The notes: generated by a model from the letters alone, not told the origin. Shown: positions 9,054 to 18,434, numbered from the stretch's first letter. The stretch is DNA of 64,000 nucleotides from JADKIH01 sp964595205 (GCA_964595205.1 CAZQOQ010000006.1:1-64000); one strand, 5' to 3'. Numbers and translations are program-made.

Positions 9054-9965
9054 TCAGTTCCCCGTTAGTTGCTGAAAAATATCTTCGAGTTTTTGCTCTT
9101 CCTTTTGCAACGACAGCACTGCAAGATTATTTTCCACTGCCCATTTGAAGAGGCCTGCCCGGATGTCGCAGTTTTCTTTTCCTGAAATTCTCCATGTGTT
9201 TTCCCGGAGATTTTGGACCTCGAGAATGTCTTTCACCTTGAGAAGTTCTTTCCTGTTCACCGGCCTGTCGAATTCGATGAGAATTACTTCTTTTTTTTCA
9301 GGTCTGATTTTTAAAACGGATGTGCTCTCGTCGGTGATCAATTTCCCCTTGTTAATGATCAGAACCCGGTCGCAGATGGCTTCTACTTCCTGCATGATGT
9401 GAGTGGACAGCATCACCGTTTTCTCCCGGCCGATGGTTTTAATCAACCCACGGATTTCGACGAGCTGGTTGGGATCGAGACCGGATGTCGGTTCATCGAG
9501 TATGAGAACTTCAGGTTTATGAATCAACGCCTGTGCAAGACCGACACGCTGCCTGTAACCTTTGGAGAGTGCCCCTATTTTTTTCTTCTGTTCCGATTGC
9601 AATCCCGTAATGGTTATCATCTCTTCAATCCTCGCACGGGTATTTTTTTTTATCTTATAGATGCCGGCGACGAACTCCAGATATTCACGCACGTACATTT
9701 CCGGGTATAACGGATTATGTTCGGGAAGATATCCGATCCGCTTACGAACCTCAAGCGAATTTTCGCTAACGTCAAAGCCACAGACACTTGCAGTACCAGA
9801 GGTCTGTGGAAGGAAGCACGTAAGAATTTTCATCATCGTTGACTTACCTGCACCGTTCAATCCGAGAAAACCAATGACCTGTCCACTGCCAACTTCGAAT
9901 GAAATATCGTCAAGTGCCTTCTGGCTTCCGTAAAGCTTTGTAATATTCTTAACTGAAATAGACAT
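9054..9965 (-). CDS. gldA: GldA-type ABC transporter ATP-binding protein
   Basis: A 303-aa ABC ATPase with Walker A GLNGAGKST near residue 35, signature LSKGYRQRVGLAQAL and Walker B LILDEPTSGLD. The C-terminal extension of about 85 aa is typical of GldA and the related CcmA-like exporters. In Flavobacterium GldA works with GldF and GldG in gliding-associated transport. Neither partner is in this window, so assignment to GldA rather than another exporter ATPase rests on overall similarity. The downstream gene encodes a secreted repeat protein. Confidence 0.8.
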   Translation of the reverse strand: MSISVKNITKLYGSQKALDDISFEVGSGQVIGFLGLNGAGKSTMMKILTCFLPQTSGTASVCGFDVSENSLEVRKRIGYLPEHNPLYPEMYVREYLEFVAGIYKIKKNTRARIEEMITITGLQSEQKKKIGALSKGYRQRVGLAQALIHKPEVLILDEPTSGLDPNQLVEIRGLIKTIGREKTVMLSTHIMQEVEAICDRVLIINKGKLITDESTSVLKIRPEKKEVILIEFDRPVNRKELLKVKDILEVQNLRENTWRISGKENCDIRAGLFKWAVENNLAVLSLQKEEQKLEDIFQQLTGN

Positions 9966-10205
9966 ACTGTGCTACTCTGAACTGAGCCCGCAAGGTAGGT
10001 CAATTTTTTTGTTTTTTTATCAGTCTGACTCCGGTTCCGCATCGACATACAATAGTCTAAACTCCGGTTGTTCTATACCATAATGAGCATACCGAAAATT
10101 TCTTCGCATCGCCGGTGATTAAATAACACATGCTGATTCTACCTGGCCAGAAAGAAAAAGCCACACCATGTGTTCATAATCCCTCCTAAGCTTTATCTTA
10201 GGCGA

Positions 10206-11132
10206 ATGAAAGGAACGGTGATTAAATCGACAGGGAATCAGTACCGGGTTTTGGTTGAGGATGGAAGCATCTTGTTTTGCAAGATCAAGGGAAATTTACG
10301 TCTTAAGGAATTTGAAGCCACGAATCCAATTACTGTAGGTGATAAGGTCGAAGTCGATATGAACGATAAGGCCGATACCGACTTTTACTGGATTACAAAA
10401 TTGTATGAGCGGGAAAATTATATCATCCGGAAGTCCGTAAAACAGTCGAGCCAGATACAGGTGATAGCAGCGAATATCGACCGCGCTTTTGTGGTTGCAA
10501 CACCTGTATTTCCGAGAACATCTCTTGGTTTCATCGACCGCTTCCTGGCTACTGCAGAGGCTTATAACCTGAAAGCAGGAATAATCTGGAACAAGTGTGA
10601 TTTATACGATGAGAAAGTCTGGGGCTATGTAACAGACCAGGTAAAATTGTATGAAGGGATAGGATACAAGGTATTGATAGTTTCTGCAATTGCATCGGAA
10701 GGCATCGATGCATTGAAGAGTGAATTAAAGGATAAAGTCAGTTTATTCTCCGGGCACAGCGGAGTTGGAAAATCTTCGCTGATCAATACCTTAATTCCAG
10801 GTATGAACCTAAAGACGGCAAAGATTTCATCACAGCACAATAAAGGAATTCATACAACCACTTTTGCCGAAATGCACATGTTGCCGGGTGGAGGATTCAT
10901 TATCGATACGCCGGGCATCAGGGAATTCGGAACGATTGATTTTAATAAATATGAGGTTTCTCATTTCTTCCCCGAAATTTTCAAAGTCGCTAAAGGATGT
11001 AAGTTCAATAACTGCCTTCATACAACTGAAAAGGACTGTGCGGTGAAGCCGGCCGTGGAAAGAGGCGAGATTGCCATAAGCAGGTTTGAGAGTTATCTGA
11101 GTATAATGAGTGGGCAGGACATTTTTAAATAG
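10206..11132 (+). CDS. rsgA: ribosome small subunit-dependent GTPase RsgA
   Basis: RsgA is a circularly permuted GTPase that checks late 30S assembly. The 308-aa product has an N-terminal OB fold (MKGTVIKSTGNQY...). G4 NKCD comes before G1 GHSGVGKSS and G3 DTPGIRE, which is the diagnostic permuted order. A C-terminal zinc-binding CKFNNCLHTTEKDC follows. I chose ATG 10206 because the family begins with the MKGxV strand; the upstream in-frame codon at 10170 adds unrelated residues. dtd follows 25 nt after the stop. Confidence 0.96.
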   Translation: MKGTVIKSTGNQYRVLVEDGSILFCKIKGNLRLKEFEATNPITVGDKVEVDMNDKADTDFYWITKLYERENYIIRKSVKQSSQIQVIAANIDRAFVVATPVFPRTSLGFIDRFLATAEAYNLKAGIIWNKCDLYDEKVWGYVTDQVKLYEGIGYKVLIVSAIASEGIDALKSELKDKVSLFSGHSGVGKSSLINTLIPGMNLKTAKISSQHNKGIHTTTFAEMHMLPGGGFIIDTPGIREFGTIDFNKYEVSHFFPEIFKVAKGCKFNNCLHTTEKDCAVKPAVERGEIAISRFESYLSIMSGQDIFK

Positions 11133-11157
11133 GTCATTAAAACGAAAGTCAACCATC

Positions 11158-11610
11158 ATGCGACTGGTCATACAACGCGTTTCAAACTCTTCAGTCACAA
11201 TAAACGGTGATGTTAAATCTGCCATTGGAAGAGGATTGCTGATATTTGTGGGAATCGAAGATTCAGACGGAGACGAAGACGTTGAATGGCTGTGCGGAAA
11301 AATCAGCAGGCTCAGGATTTTTGATGACCCGGAAGGCGTAATGAATTTGTCAATACAGGAAATATCAGGAGAAATTTTAGTCATCAGCCAGTTCACATTA
11401 CATGCAGCTGTGAAGAAAGGCAACAGGCCTTCTTATATACGGGCAGCAAAACCGGAAACTGCCATTCCGATTTATAACCATTTTGTGGAAACCTTAAAGA
11501 GAGAATCCGGTTTGAACGTACTTACGGGAGAATTCGGTGCCGATATGAAAGTGAATTTACTAAACGACGGTCCCGTTACTATTTTTATCGATTCAAAAAA
11601 CAAGGAATGA
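11158..11610 (+). CDS. dtd: D-aminoacyl-tRNA deacylase
   Basis: Dtd removes D-amino acids wrongly attached to tRNA. The 150-aa product starts MRLVIQRVSNSSV and carries the two chiral-proofreading motifs: SQFTLHA in the middle and NDGPVT near the C terminus. Length is standard. ATG 11158 gives the conserved N terminus; the longer in-frame ORF overlaps rsgA. Its TGA stop overlaps the start of the next gene as ATGA, so the two are translationally coupled. Confidence 0.96.
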   Translation: MRLVIQRVSNSSVTINGDVKSAIGRGLLIFVGIEDSDGDEDVEWLCGKISRLRIFDDPEGVMNLSIQEISGEILVISQFTLHAAVKKGNRPSYIRAAKPETAIPIYNHFVETLKRESGLNVLTGEFGADMKVNLLNDGPVTIFIDSKNKE

Positions 11611-11942
11611 ATTCATCAGTTACAATCAAAGAGGCTCAGGAGAGAGTAGATCAGTGGATAAAGAAATATGGAGTCCGTTATTTCAACGAACTTACAAACA
11701 TGGCGCTGCTCACCGAAGAAGTCGGAGAAGTCGCACGAATCATGGCGCGTTTGTATGGTGAACAGTCATCGAAAGCAACGGAGCTGAAAAACGAATTGCA
11801 CGATGAACTTGCCGACGTGCTCTTTGTATTGATATGCATTGCCAATCAAACCGGCATCGACCTCACGGAGGCATTTAAAAAGAATCTCGAAAAGAAAACG
11901 AACAGGGACTCATCCCGGCACCTGGAAAATCCCAAACTTTAA
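11607..11942 (+). CDS. MazG-like nucleotide pyrophosphohydrolase
   Basis: A 111-aa all-alpha NTP pyrophosphatase of the MazG/dCTPase superfamily. It shows the metal-binding pattern EEVGEVAR around residue 32 and DELADVLF around residue 68 (ExxE...ExxD). Such enzymes hydrolyse nucleoside triphosphates, often non-canonical ones, to monophosphates. The start overlaps the dtd stop by 4 nt. Together, rsgA-dtd-this gene form a small operon around translation quality and nucleotide cleaning. The exact substrate cannot be read from sequence. Confidence 0.88.
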   Translation: MNSSVTIKEAQERVDQWIKKYGVRYFNELTNMALLTEEVGEVARIMARLYGEQSSKATELKNELHDELADVLFVLICIANQTGIDLTEAFKKNLEKKTNRDSSRHLENPKL

Positions 11943-11998
11943 AATGAAAATGGCAGCATGTTGATTCGCTGTTGGTATTCACCGGGCGATTATTATTT

Positions 11999-12703
11999 TC
12001 ACTGCAGGTTTTTCGGTTTCGTTACGGGAAAATAATAGCGCAGGTCAATCGTGATGTATGCGCCTGATAATTCGTTTTCGACGATGACCTGCTTGTTGTT
12101 TCCATAATACCCGACTTTGGAAAGATAGATATATGAGAATGGTCGCTGGAAGGATGCGCCCAGATAAAATGTGCCGCTCTTTTCGGTGCGGTATTCACAT
12201 CCGGCATTGGCTGCTAATGCCGGCTGAAAGACGTGCTGCCGGAATGCAACATGACGATAAATAGTATCAAAAGTCTCGATATCGCTTGCAAACATATCCA
12301 TCGTCGGGCCTAAAGAACCATTGATGTATATTTTTTCCCCGAGCTGGGCATAGACCATGAGCATGGCGGGAATTTCATAGCTGATGATTCTGAAATAAGA
12401 CTGACTAACCAGATCTGCATCGGTAATTCGGAGAGAATATTTTCTTTTGCAATAGTTGATGCCCGTTTCAAAAGCGATCAGGTTGGTGAAGTTGTGCCGG
12501 ACGACGAGGCCGGCTGTAAATCCGGAATGAACGGAAGTCTCGAAATGCACATCGTCCGCATCGTTGATGAGTTCGTCTTTTGTTAATGTCGAAAACGGAA
12601 TAATCGGCTTAATCTGAATGCCAACGGTCGTCATTCCTTTCTGAGAAAATGAATCCTGTGTCAGGGTAAAAAAAAATATAATCAGAAGAATGAATATTCT
12701 CAT
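11999..12703 (-). CDS. outer-membrane beta-barrel protein (PorT-like)
   Basis: A 234-aa protein with a signal peptide (MRIFILLIIFFFTLTQDSFSQ). The body alternates short amphipathic strands with glycines and aromatic residues, for example HSGFTAGLVVRHNF, FETGINYCKRKYSL and GAYITIDLRYYF at the C terminus. This fits the outer-membrane beta-barrel (PorT/OMP_b-brl) families common in Bacteroidota. The role is unknown. It follows a leftward hydrolase gene with a 32-bp gap and may share its transcript. Confidence 0.75.
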   Translation of the reverse strand: MRIFILLIIFFFTLTQDSFSQKGMTTVGIQIKPIIPFSTLTKDELINDADDVHFETSVHSGFTAGLVVRHNFTNLIAFETGINYCKRKYSLRITDADLVSQSYFRIISYEIPAMLMVYAQLGEKIYINGSLGPTMDMFASDIETFDTIYRHVAFRQHVFQPALAANAGCEYRTEKSGTFYLGASFQRPFSYIYLSKVGYYGNNKQVIVENELSGAYITIDLRYYFPVTKPKNLQ

Positions 12704-12735
12704 CAGGTCTGCAAAAGAAAACGATCTTAAATTAG

Positions 12736-13464
12736 TTATTTGTTTTTAATTCTCTCAAGAAAGCTCATTAATGCAATCCAGTATTCCTGGTTGTATTGAG
12801 AATCCGGCCATAGCACTTTTGCTCCATGGTCGCCCCTGGAAGCCGGTATATATTGAATCTTTATCCTTGAATTAACATCTTTAAGCAGGTCCGTTACTCC
12901 ATCGGCTTCGCTGCGTGAGGAAGTTGCAAAGATGGGTTTGTTTAATTTCTGAATGTGATTGCTAACGAATTTTTTATCATCAAAATATTCTCCCGGGCTG
13001 AAGACAATCACTGACGCCACGTTTGGATTTTCAGCTGCAACTTTGAGCGCAAGCGAAGCAGAATACGAACTGCCGAGAATCGTAATCGGCCGGTTGTATT
13101 TTTGATATAAATAATCAAGAGCAGCTACCATGTCCTGTTCGGCATCCTGGTATGAAGGCTTGAGATTTTTTTTCTTAGCGGCTTCGGCTGTTTCGTTTGG
13201 CGTGCCTTTGATTTCGGCGCCTACACGAAGATCGACCGCCAGGCAATTGAATCCTAATTTGTTCAGCCGGAGACAGGCATCGATAAATTCTCCACGGCTC
13301 GAATTATTCTGATGACAAAGCAGGATTACCGGCAAGTTGCTGCTCACAGGGTACCAGTCGGCCGTGATCATCAGGCCGTCTCCGGAAGGAAAATTTAATT
13401 TTAACTGTGCTGAAGCGAATTGTTGTACAAATAATAAAATTGCGACGATAAATAATTTTCTCAT
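12736..13464 (-). CDS. secreted alpha/beta hydrolase (dienelactone-hydrolase-like)
   Basis: A 242-aa protein with a signal peptide (MRKLFIVAILLF...FASAQ). It has an alpha/beta hydrolase fold: ILLCHQNNSSRGEF forms the oxyanion region and GSSYSAS the nucleophile elbow, with Ser the likely catalytic residue. A late Asp and SRGDHGAKV supply the acid and His. It is probably an esterase or peptidase-like enzyme acting in the periplasm. ATG 13464 was chosen over 13491 because it starts the signal peptide. A 37-bp inverted repeat lies 56 bp upstream. Confidence 0.8.
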   Translation of the reverse strand: MRKLFIVAILLFVQQFASAQLKLNFPSGDGLMITADWYPVSSNLPVILLCHQNNSSRGEFIDACLRLNKLGFNCLAVDLRVGAEIKGTPNETAEAAKKKNLKPSYQDAEQDMVAALDYLYQKYNRPITILGSSYSASLALKVAAENPNVASVIVFSPGEYFDDKKFVSNHIQKLNKPIFATSSRSEADGVTDLLKDVNSRIKIQYIPASRGDHGAKVLWPDSQYNQEYWIALMSFLERIKNK

Positions 13465-13519
13465 GTCCCGAATTTGGAGCAAGTTAATCATTGAAAGCAG
13501 AATTTGAAAATCTCACCGC

Positions 13520-13610
13520 AACTTGAGAAAAGTTTGGCGTTTGCCGTTTGGCGTTTAAATAACGTTAAACGGCAAACGCCAAACGGCAAACGCCAAACTT
13601 TTCTCAAGTT
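13520..13610. repeat. 37-bp perfect inverted repeat built of TTTGGCG-type heptamers
   Basis: The arms at 13520-13556 and 13574-13610 are perfect reverse complements with a 17-nt spacer, able to form a very stable hairpin. The arm reads AACTTGAGAAAAG followed by TTTGGCG, TTTGCCG, TTTGGCG. The gap 13465-13731 contains no convincing gene. The same TTTGGCG heptamer recurs at 54720-54742. Confidence 0.95.
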
Positions 13611-13731
13611 AGAACGCAATTTAAAATATCGAGGTGCGTTCACTAACATGAAGATGTTTAAAAGTACATCCGGAGACAGACCTTTATAGAGAGCGGTTGA
13701 GTAATTTGCCTGCTATTTCAATCTCAAAATA

Positions 13732-14439
13732 ATGTACGGAATCATATTACAGATCACCCAGGGAGCTGGTCAATTGACCGATAGTGTTCAATCAGCATCA
13801 ACGCCGCCAGTAACGCAGTCCATTTCACTTTGGGAGATGGCAGTAAAGGGCGGACCTATCCTGATACCTATCGCTTTGTTATCGGTGATAGCTTTTTATA
13901 TTTTCTTTGAACGACTGTTTACGATCAAAAGAAATTCAAAAATCGACATGAATTTTATGCACCAGATACGTGATTACGTACTCAACGGTAACTTAGATGC
14001 GGCAAAGATGCTGTGCAGGAATACAAAGACACCGGTTGCAAGAATGATCGAGAAGGGCATAATGCGGTTGGGTAAACCTGTCAAGGAAATCGAAAGTGCG
14101 ATTGAAAATGTCGGGAAACTTGAGATTTTCAAGCTTGAGAAGAACATGAATATCCTTGCCACCATTGCCGGAATTGCACCCATGTTTGGTTTTCTTGGAA
14201 CCATTTTCGGTGTAATCAAAATTTTCTACGAGATCGCTCAGCAAAACAGTCTCGAAATCAACACTATCTCCGGTGGCTTATATGTAAAGATGATATCCAG
14301 CGCGAGCGGACTCCTGGTCGGCATGCTTGCATATGGAGGGTATCATTACCTCGTTCATTTACTTGACCGGGTAATCAATAAAATGGAGATTAATGCCGTT
14401 GAGTTTATCGACTTGCTGGAAGAACCGGTAAAAGCTTAA
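13732..14439 (+). CDS. exbB: ExbB/TolQ-type proton channel protein
   Basis: ExbB forms the inner-membrane proton channel that, with ExbD, energises TonB. The 235-aa product has three membrane segments near residues 38-57, 148-175 and 190-215. It carries the conserved GIAPMFGFLGTIFGV stretch and a cytosolic loop between the first two segments. Genes for ExbD and a TonB-like protein follow at 36 nt and 5 nt spacing, so the three form one operon. The product powers outer-membrane SusC/TonB-dependent receptors or a related envelope machine. Confidence 0.9.
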   Translation: MYGIILQITQGAGQLTDSVQSASTPPVTQSISLWEMAVKGGPILIPIALLSVIAFYIFFERLFTIKRNSKIDMNFMHQIRDYVLNGNLDAAKMLCRNTKTPVARMIEKGIMRLGKPVKEIESAIENVGKLEIFKLEKNMNILATIAGIAPMFGFLGTIFGVIKIFYEIAQQNSLEINTISGGLYVKMISSASGLLVGMLAYGGYHYLVHLLDRVINKMEINAVEFIDLLEEPVKA

Positions 14440-14475
14440 CATTACTTAACTAAAAAGTCATTTAATAAATCAAGA

Positions 14476-14877
14476 ATGGATCTCAGACGAAAAAACCGGG
14501 CAGTAGGAGAAGTTTATTCAGCTTCTCTCAACGATATCATGTTTTTCCTGTTATTGTTCTTCCTGATTACCTCTACGATGGCAACGCCTAATGTATTGAA
14601 ACTTCTTTTGCCTAATGCCAAAAGCAGTTCTCAGTCCGTGAAACATCCTATTACCATTTCCGTTACAGAAGACATGGAGTATGCGCTCAATAACGATCCT
14701 ATTAACCCGGAAGAACTTGAGCCTGCTTTGGTGAAACTCATCGCCGGACAACCCGATCCGACAGCATTGTTGAAAGTCGACAAGACCGTTCAGATTCAGA
14801 ATCTCGTCGACCTCTTAGACATCGGCAACCGTTTAAAAATTAAAATGGTTCTCGCTACCCAAACTTCGAAGAAATAA
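14476..14877 (+). CDS. exbD: ExbD/TolR-type biopolymer transport protein
   Basis: A 133-aa protein with a short cytosolic Lys/Arg-rich N terminus and one membrane helix at about residues 17-37. The helix carries the essential Asp in NDIMFFLLLFFL. A periplasmic TolR-like domain follows. It partners ExbB to couple proton flow to TonB motion. It lies between exbB and tonB in the same orientation, 5 nt before tonB. Confidence 0.93.
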   Translation: MDLRRKNRAVGEVYSASLNDIMFFLLLFFLITSTMATPNVLKLLLPNAKSSSQSVKHPITISVTEDMEYALNNDPINPEELEPALVKLIAGQPDPTALLKVDKTVQIQNLVDLLDIGNRLKIKMVLATQTSKK

Positions 14878-14882
14878 TATTC

Positions 14883-15725
14883 ATGGATGCTTCCATCCGT
14901 TCCCGTTCCGCAATTCTGACGGTCCTCATTCATGCCGCACTTTTTCTTGTGCTGTTGTTTACGCTGATGACCATACAGATTCCTCCGTTTCCTGAAACAG
15001 GCGGTGGAGGTGGTGTGATCGTAAATATCGGTACGTTTGAGGAAGCTGCCGGTGATGTTCAGCCCATGGCTGAAAATATTACCAAAGAACCAGCTCCGGA
15101 AAAAGTGAAGCCGGTTAATGCAGAAGAAGAGAAAATTGCCACTCAGGATTTCGAAGAGTCGCCTGTCGTGAAAGAAAATAAGCCCCCGAAGAAAACAGTC
15201 ACACATGTCAAAACGGAAACAAAAACCGAAGTTAAACCGAAAGTTGAGCCTGTTAAAAAAGCCGATCCAAATGCATTATACAGAGGTAAGACGACGGCGA
15301 GTACTTCACAGGGAACCGGCTCAGGAAAGGGAGACCAGGGTGATCCTGACGGAGATCCGCTTTCTAAATATACAGGTAAAAACGGGTCGGGTTCCGGTGG
15401 AACAGGAACCGGCGGAGGAGAAGGCTCAGGGAACGGACCCGGCAAAGGTGGAGGAATATCTTTTTCACTGGCGGGCAGGAGAATGATTCAGACTCCACAG
15501 ATCAACGATCGTTCGCAGGAGACAGGAAAAGTGGTTGTCGATATCACAGTCGATAAAGACGGTAATGTTGCGTCGGCAATTCCCGGCGGACGAGGTTCCA
15601 CTACCACCTCACCGCTTTTATTTAAACTTGCCAAGGACGCTGCTTTAAAGGCAAGATTCAGCGCCAGTGCAGAAGAAGCAGACATTCAAAAGGGAACCAT
15701 TACGTTTGTATTCCTTGTTCAGTAG
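14883..15725 (+). CDS. tonB: TonB family energy transducer
   Basis: A 280-aa TonB-like protein. Residues 10-32 form the membrane anchor (LTVLIHAALFLVLL), with the His typical of TonB. A Pro/Glu/Lys-rich span crosses the periplasm at about 60-140. A Gly/Ser-rich stretch follows (about 140-195), then a C-terminal TonB domain of about 80 aa (VVVDITVDKDGNV ... ITFVFLVQ). It transfers energy from ExbB/ExbD to outer-membrane receptors. The Gly-rich linker makes it a low-complexity protein. Confidence 0.9.
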   Translation: MDASIRSRSAILTVLIHAALFLVLLFTLMTIQIPPFPETGGGGGVIVNIGTFEEAAGDVQPMAENITKEPAPEKVKPVNAEEEKIATQDFEESPVVKENKPPKKTVTHVKTETKTEVKPKVEPVKKADPNALYRGKTTASTSQGTGSGKGDQGDPDGDPLSKYTGKNGSGSGGTGTGGGEGSGNGPGKGGGISFSLAGRRMIQTPQINDRSQETGKVVVDITVDKDGNVASAIPGGRGSTTTSPLLFKLAKDAALKARFSASAEEADIQKGTITFVFLVQ

Positions 15726-15771
15726 TTAAACAATTCATTATTTTCAGTTTCTGTTTCTATTTTTGTTCCCG

Positions 15772-17085
15772 GTGAATTATTCCCAGGCGGTAGAATATCT
15801 TTATCAGCAGCTTCCCATGTTTCATCGCATAGGCGCTGCTGCATATAAGGCAAACCTGGATAATATCGAGGCGCTTGCAGGCATACTTGATCATCCCGAA
15901 GTTAAATTTAAATCCGTGCACGTCGCCGGGACTAACGGGAAGGGATCGGTATCGAGCATGCTTGCTTCTGTTTTACAGGAATCAGGATACCGGACCGGAT
16001 TATTTACGTCGCCCCATCTGAAAGATTTCAGGGAACGCATCAGGATCGATGGAAAGATGATCGGAGAGGAAAGTGTGATCTCATTTATCCGGGCACATCG
16101 CAAAGCGTTCGAAAAAATAAAACCCAGTTTCTTTGAATGGACGACAGCACTGGCATTTTTATTTTTTGCTGAAGAAGGAGTGGATGTCGCCGTCATCGAG
16201 ACCGGACTTGGAGGCAGGCTGGACTCAACCAATATCATAAAGCCTGAATTATCGGTGATCACAAACATCAGCTTCGATCACATGCAGCTCCTCGGAGATA
16301 CGCTTGAGAAGATTGCCAGGGAGAAAGCAGGCATTATCAAGAAAAATGTTCCTGTTGTAATCGGAGAGAGGCAGGATGAAACATGGAACGTTTTTGCTGA
16401 AAAAGCCAGAGAAAATAAATCTGAGCTAATTTTTGCTTCTGATAATTATGAGGCAAAGCGGACAACCGTTTCTCCGGATGGTCAGACCTTCAATGTCACT
16501 TTAAACCGCCAGGTGTTATATGAGGATTTGTTCCTTGGTTTACCCGGAATTTATCAGCAGAAAAATATCTGCACGGCGCTGCAATCGCTCGAAGTGCTTA
16601 AGAATAAATTTTCAGGCGTGAATGAGAGGGGCATTCGTTCAGGACTTGAGAAAATTTTTAGAAATACAGGGCTGCAGGGAAGGTGGCAGGTAATCGGTAA
16701 GAATCCATTGACGATTGCCGATGTGGCGCATAATGAGGCAGGACTGAAAGCTGTCATGCAACAACTGAAGGAAACTATGGCGTCCCTTCATACCGGGGAA
16801 AAAAAACAGGGACAGCTTCATATCGTCTTTGGAATGGTTAACGACAAAGATCCGTCTATCGTGCTTTCGCTCTTACCCGCAGATGCAGTCTATTATTTCT
16901 GTATGGCAGACAGTCCCAGGGCCCTGGATGCAGGCGAACTTAAAATCAAAGCTGCACGATTTAAACTATTTGGAAAAAGTTTTATTTCCGTAAGCGATGC
17001 ATTAAAATCTGCCCGGGAAAATGCGAAAGAAGGGGATGTCGTTTTTGTGGGAGGAAGTACGTTTGTAGTGGCAGAAATAATCTGA
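15772..17085 (+). CDS. folC: bifunctional folylpolyglutamate/dihydrofolate synthase
   Basis: FolC adds glutamate to dihydropteroate and to folates. The 437-aa product has the ATP-binding loop HVAGTNGKGSVSS near residue 50, SPHLKDFRERI and ETGLGGRLDSTN. The C-terminal Mur-ligase-like domain contains DVAHN. No ATG fits: the reading frame opens with TTG 15763 or GTG 15772. I prefer GTG, because it yields MNYSQAVEYLY, the usual N terminus in this phylum. It follows tonB by 46 nt and may be cotranscribed. Confidence 0.94.
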   Translation: MNYSQAVEYLYQQLPMFHRIGAAAYKANLDNIEALAGILDHPEVKFKSVHVAGTNGKGSVSSMLASVLQESGYRTGLFTSPHLKDFRERIRIDGKMIGEESVISFIRAHRKAFEKIKPSFFEWTTALAFLFFAEEGVDVAVIETGLGGRLDSTNIIKPELSVITNISFDHMQLLGDTLEKIAREKAGIIKKNVPVVIGERQDETWNVFAEKARENKSELIFASDNYEAKRTTVSPDGQTFNVTLNRQVLYEDLFLGLPGIYQQKNICTALQSLEVLKNKFSGVNERGIRSGLEKIFRNTGLQGRWQVIGKNPLTIADVAHNEAGLKAVMQQLKETMASLHTGEKKQGQLHIVFGMVNDKDPSIVLSLLPADAVYYFCMADSPRALDAGELKIKAARFKLFGKSFISVSDALKSARENAKEGDVVFVGGSTFVVAEII

Positions 17086-17100
17086 CAGTTCACCTCAATA

Positions 17101-18333
17101 TTATTCATACCGCAAGGCCTCAATCGGATCCAGTCGTGAGGCTCTCGAAGCGGGATAATAACCCGAAATTAATCCAACGCCAAAGCAGAGAGTCAGTCCG
17201 AGCAGGATCCATTTCCATGGGATGATGAAACCGGAATCCAGAAGAAGCGACATACCATTACCGGCCAGAATACCTAAGATGATTCCCAGCACACCGCCCA
17301 TCTGGCAAATGAGAATCGCTTCGATGAGAAACTGTTTTTTAATGACAATAGGTGTCGCTCCAAGGGCTTTCCGTATGCCGATTTCGCGGGTTCGTTCTGT
17401 TACGGAAACGAGCATGATATTCATCAGGCCGATGGCGGCGCCGAGCAAAGTGATCAGTCCGATTACGGTTGCAGCGATGGTAACGCTGCTCATCTGCGAC
17501 ATCAACAGGTTAGCAATGCTGTCGCTCTTGGTGATTTCAAAGTTCTCATCTTCTCCGATTCTCACACCGCGTATCGTACGGAACAATCCTGTCGCTACAT
17601 CAATGGCAGCATCCAGGCTTTGTACATCCGGAACGCTCACGTTGATTGAGAAAGACATACTTGGCCTGTTGAAATTTTGTTTGACATTGAACAACGGAAG
17701 AATGCACACCTTGTCTCCGCCGAAGCCCATGGAAGACCCCTTTTCCTTCAGTGTACCGATGATCCGGTATTTAATACTCCCGACGGAAATGACTTTGTCG
17801 ATCGGATCGGCATTAGGGAAAAGTTTTTCTTCAACGTCTTTCCCAATGATGACGACGTTATCCCCGTTCCTGGATTCCGGACCCGAAAAATTCCTGCCCT
17901 TGTCGATGGTGTAGCCGGACGTATTCAGGTAGTTTTCATTTCCCCCCATCACAAGTATATTCGGATTTGTCTTGTTATCTCGAAATTTTATCGTCGATGC
18001 CCGGGTAGCCAGGGTACTTACCGAGACGGTAGAAGGGAATTCGTATTCTTCCAGAAACCGTATTGCCTGGTAATATTGAATAGGCTTAAATTTTTTAGGT
18101 CTCCTTCCCATACTTCCGACCCTGATGCGCATGCCTCGATTCTGAATAGTAAATGAATTTGCGCCCATGCTCTGGAAATTGTCGCTGATAGACCCTTTTA
18201 TCGCCTCAATAGCCGTTAAAATGCCTACCAGGGCCATAATTCCGATTCCGATTATCAGGGCCGTCAGGCATGTCCTTAACAATTGACTGCGAATACTCTG
18301 CAGGGCTACCTTTATATTTTCAACATAATTCAT
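17101..18333 (-). CDS. MacB/FtsX-type ABC transporter permease
   Basis: A 410-aa permease with one N-terminal membrane helix (residues 18-42) and a large periplasmic MacB-type core domain (about 45-250). Three C-terminal helices form the FtsX fold, with the conserved cytosolic motif ERTREIGIRKALGA. MacB-type proteins are mechanotransmitters that export lipoproteins, peptides or drugs using a separate ATPase. No ATPase gene adjoins it here, so the partner must lie elsewhere. It converges with folC, the stops being about 15 bp apart. Confidence 0.9.
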   Translation of the reverse strand: MNYVENIKVALQSIRSQLLRTCLTALIIGIGIMALVGILTAIEAIKGSISDNFQSMGANSFTIQNRGMRIRVGSMGRRPKKFKPIQYYQAIRFLEEYEFPSTVSVSTLATRASTIKFRDNKTNPNILVMGGNENYLNTSGYTIDKGRNFSGPESRNGDNVVIIGKDVEEKLFPNADPIDKVISVGSIKYRIIGTLKEKGSSMGFGGDKVCILPLFNVKQNFNRPSMSFSINVSVPDVQSLDAAIDVATGLFRTIRGVRIGEDENFEITKSDSIANLLMSQMSSVTIAATVIGLITLLGAAIGLMNIMLVSVTERTREIGIRKALGATPIVIKKQFLIEAILICQMGGVLGIILGILAGNGMSLLLDSGFIIPWKWILLGLTLCFGVGLISGYYPASRASRLDPIEALRYE

Positions 18334-18434
18334 AAAGTGGCGGTGAAATTAGTAACATATTCCAATATTGTAAGTACACAACCGTTAAAGCCCGTAAACA
18401 CAATATTTTTACTGGATAAAATGAAAAAATACGT

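Noticed and set aside
10830..11423. 197-aa minus-strand ORF
   Set aside because: It is antisense to rsgA and dtd, both of which have clear family motifs on the plus strand.
13504..13689. 61-aa plus-strand ORF across the long hairpin
   Set aside because: It is open only because it reads through the heptamer inverted repeat; the translation is repeat-derived and has no gene-like context.
15143..15445. 100-aa Pro-rich minus-strand ORF
   Set aside because: It is the mirror of the Gly/Ser-rich tonB linker; the Pro-rich composition is a by-product.
17222..17914. 230-aa plus-strand ORF
   Set aside because: It is antisense to the MacB-type permease, which carries strong FtsX motifs; the antisense product shows no domain.
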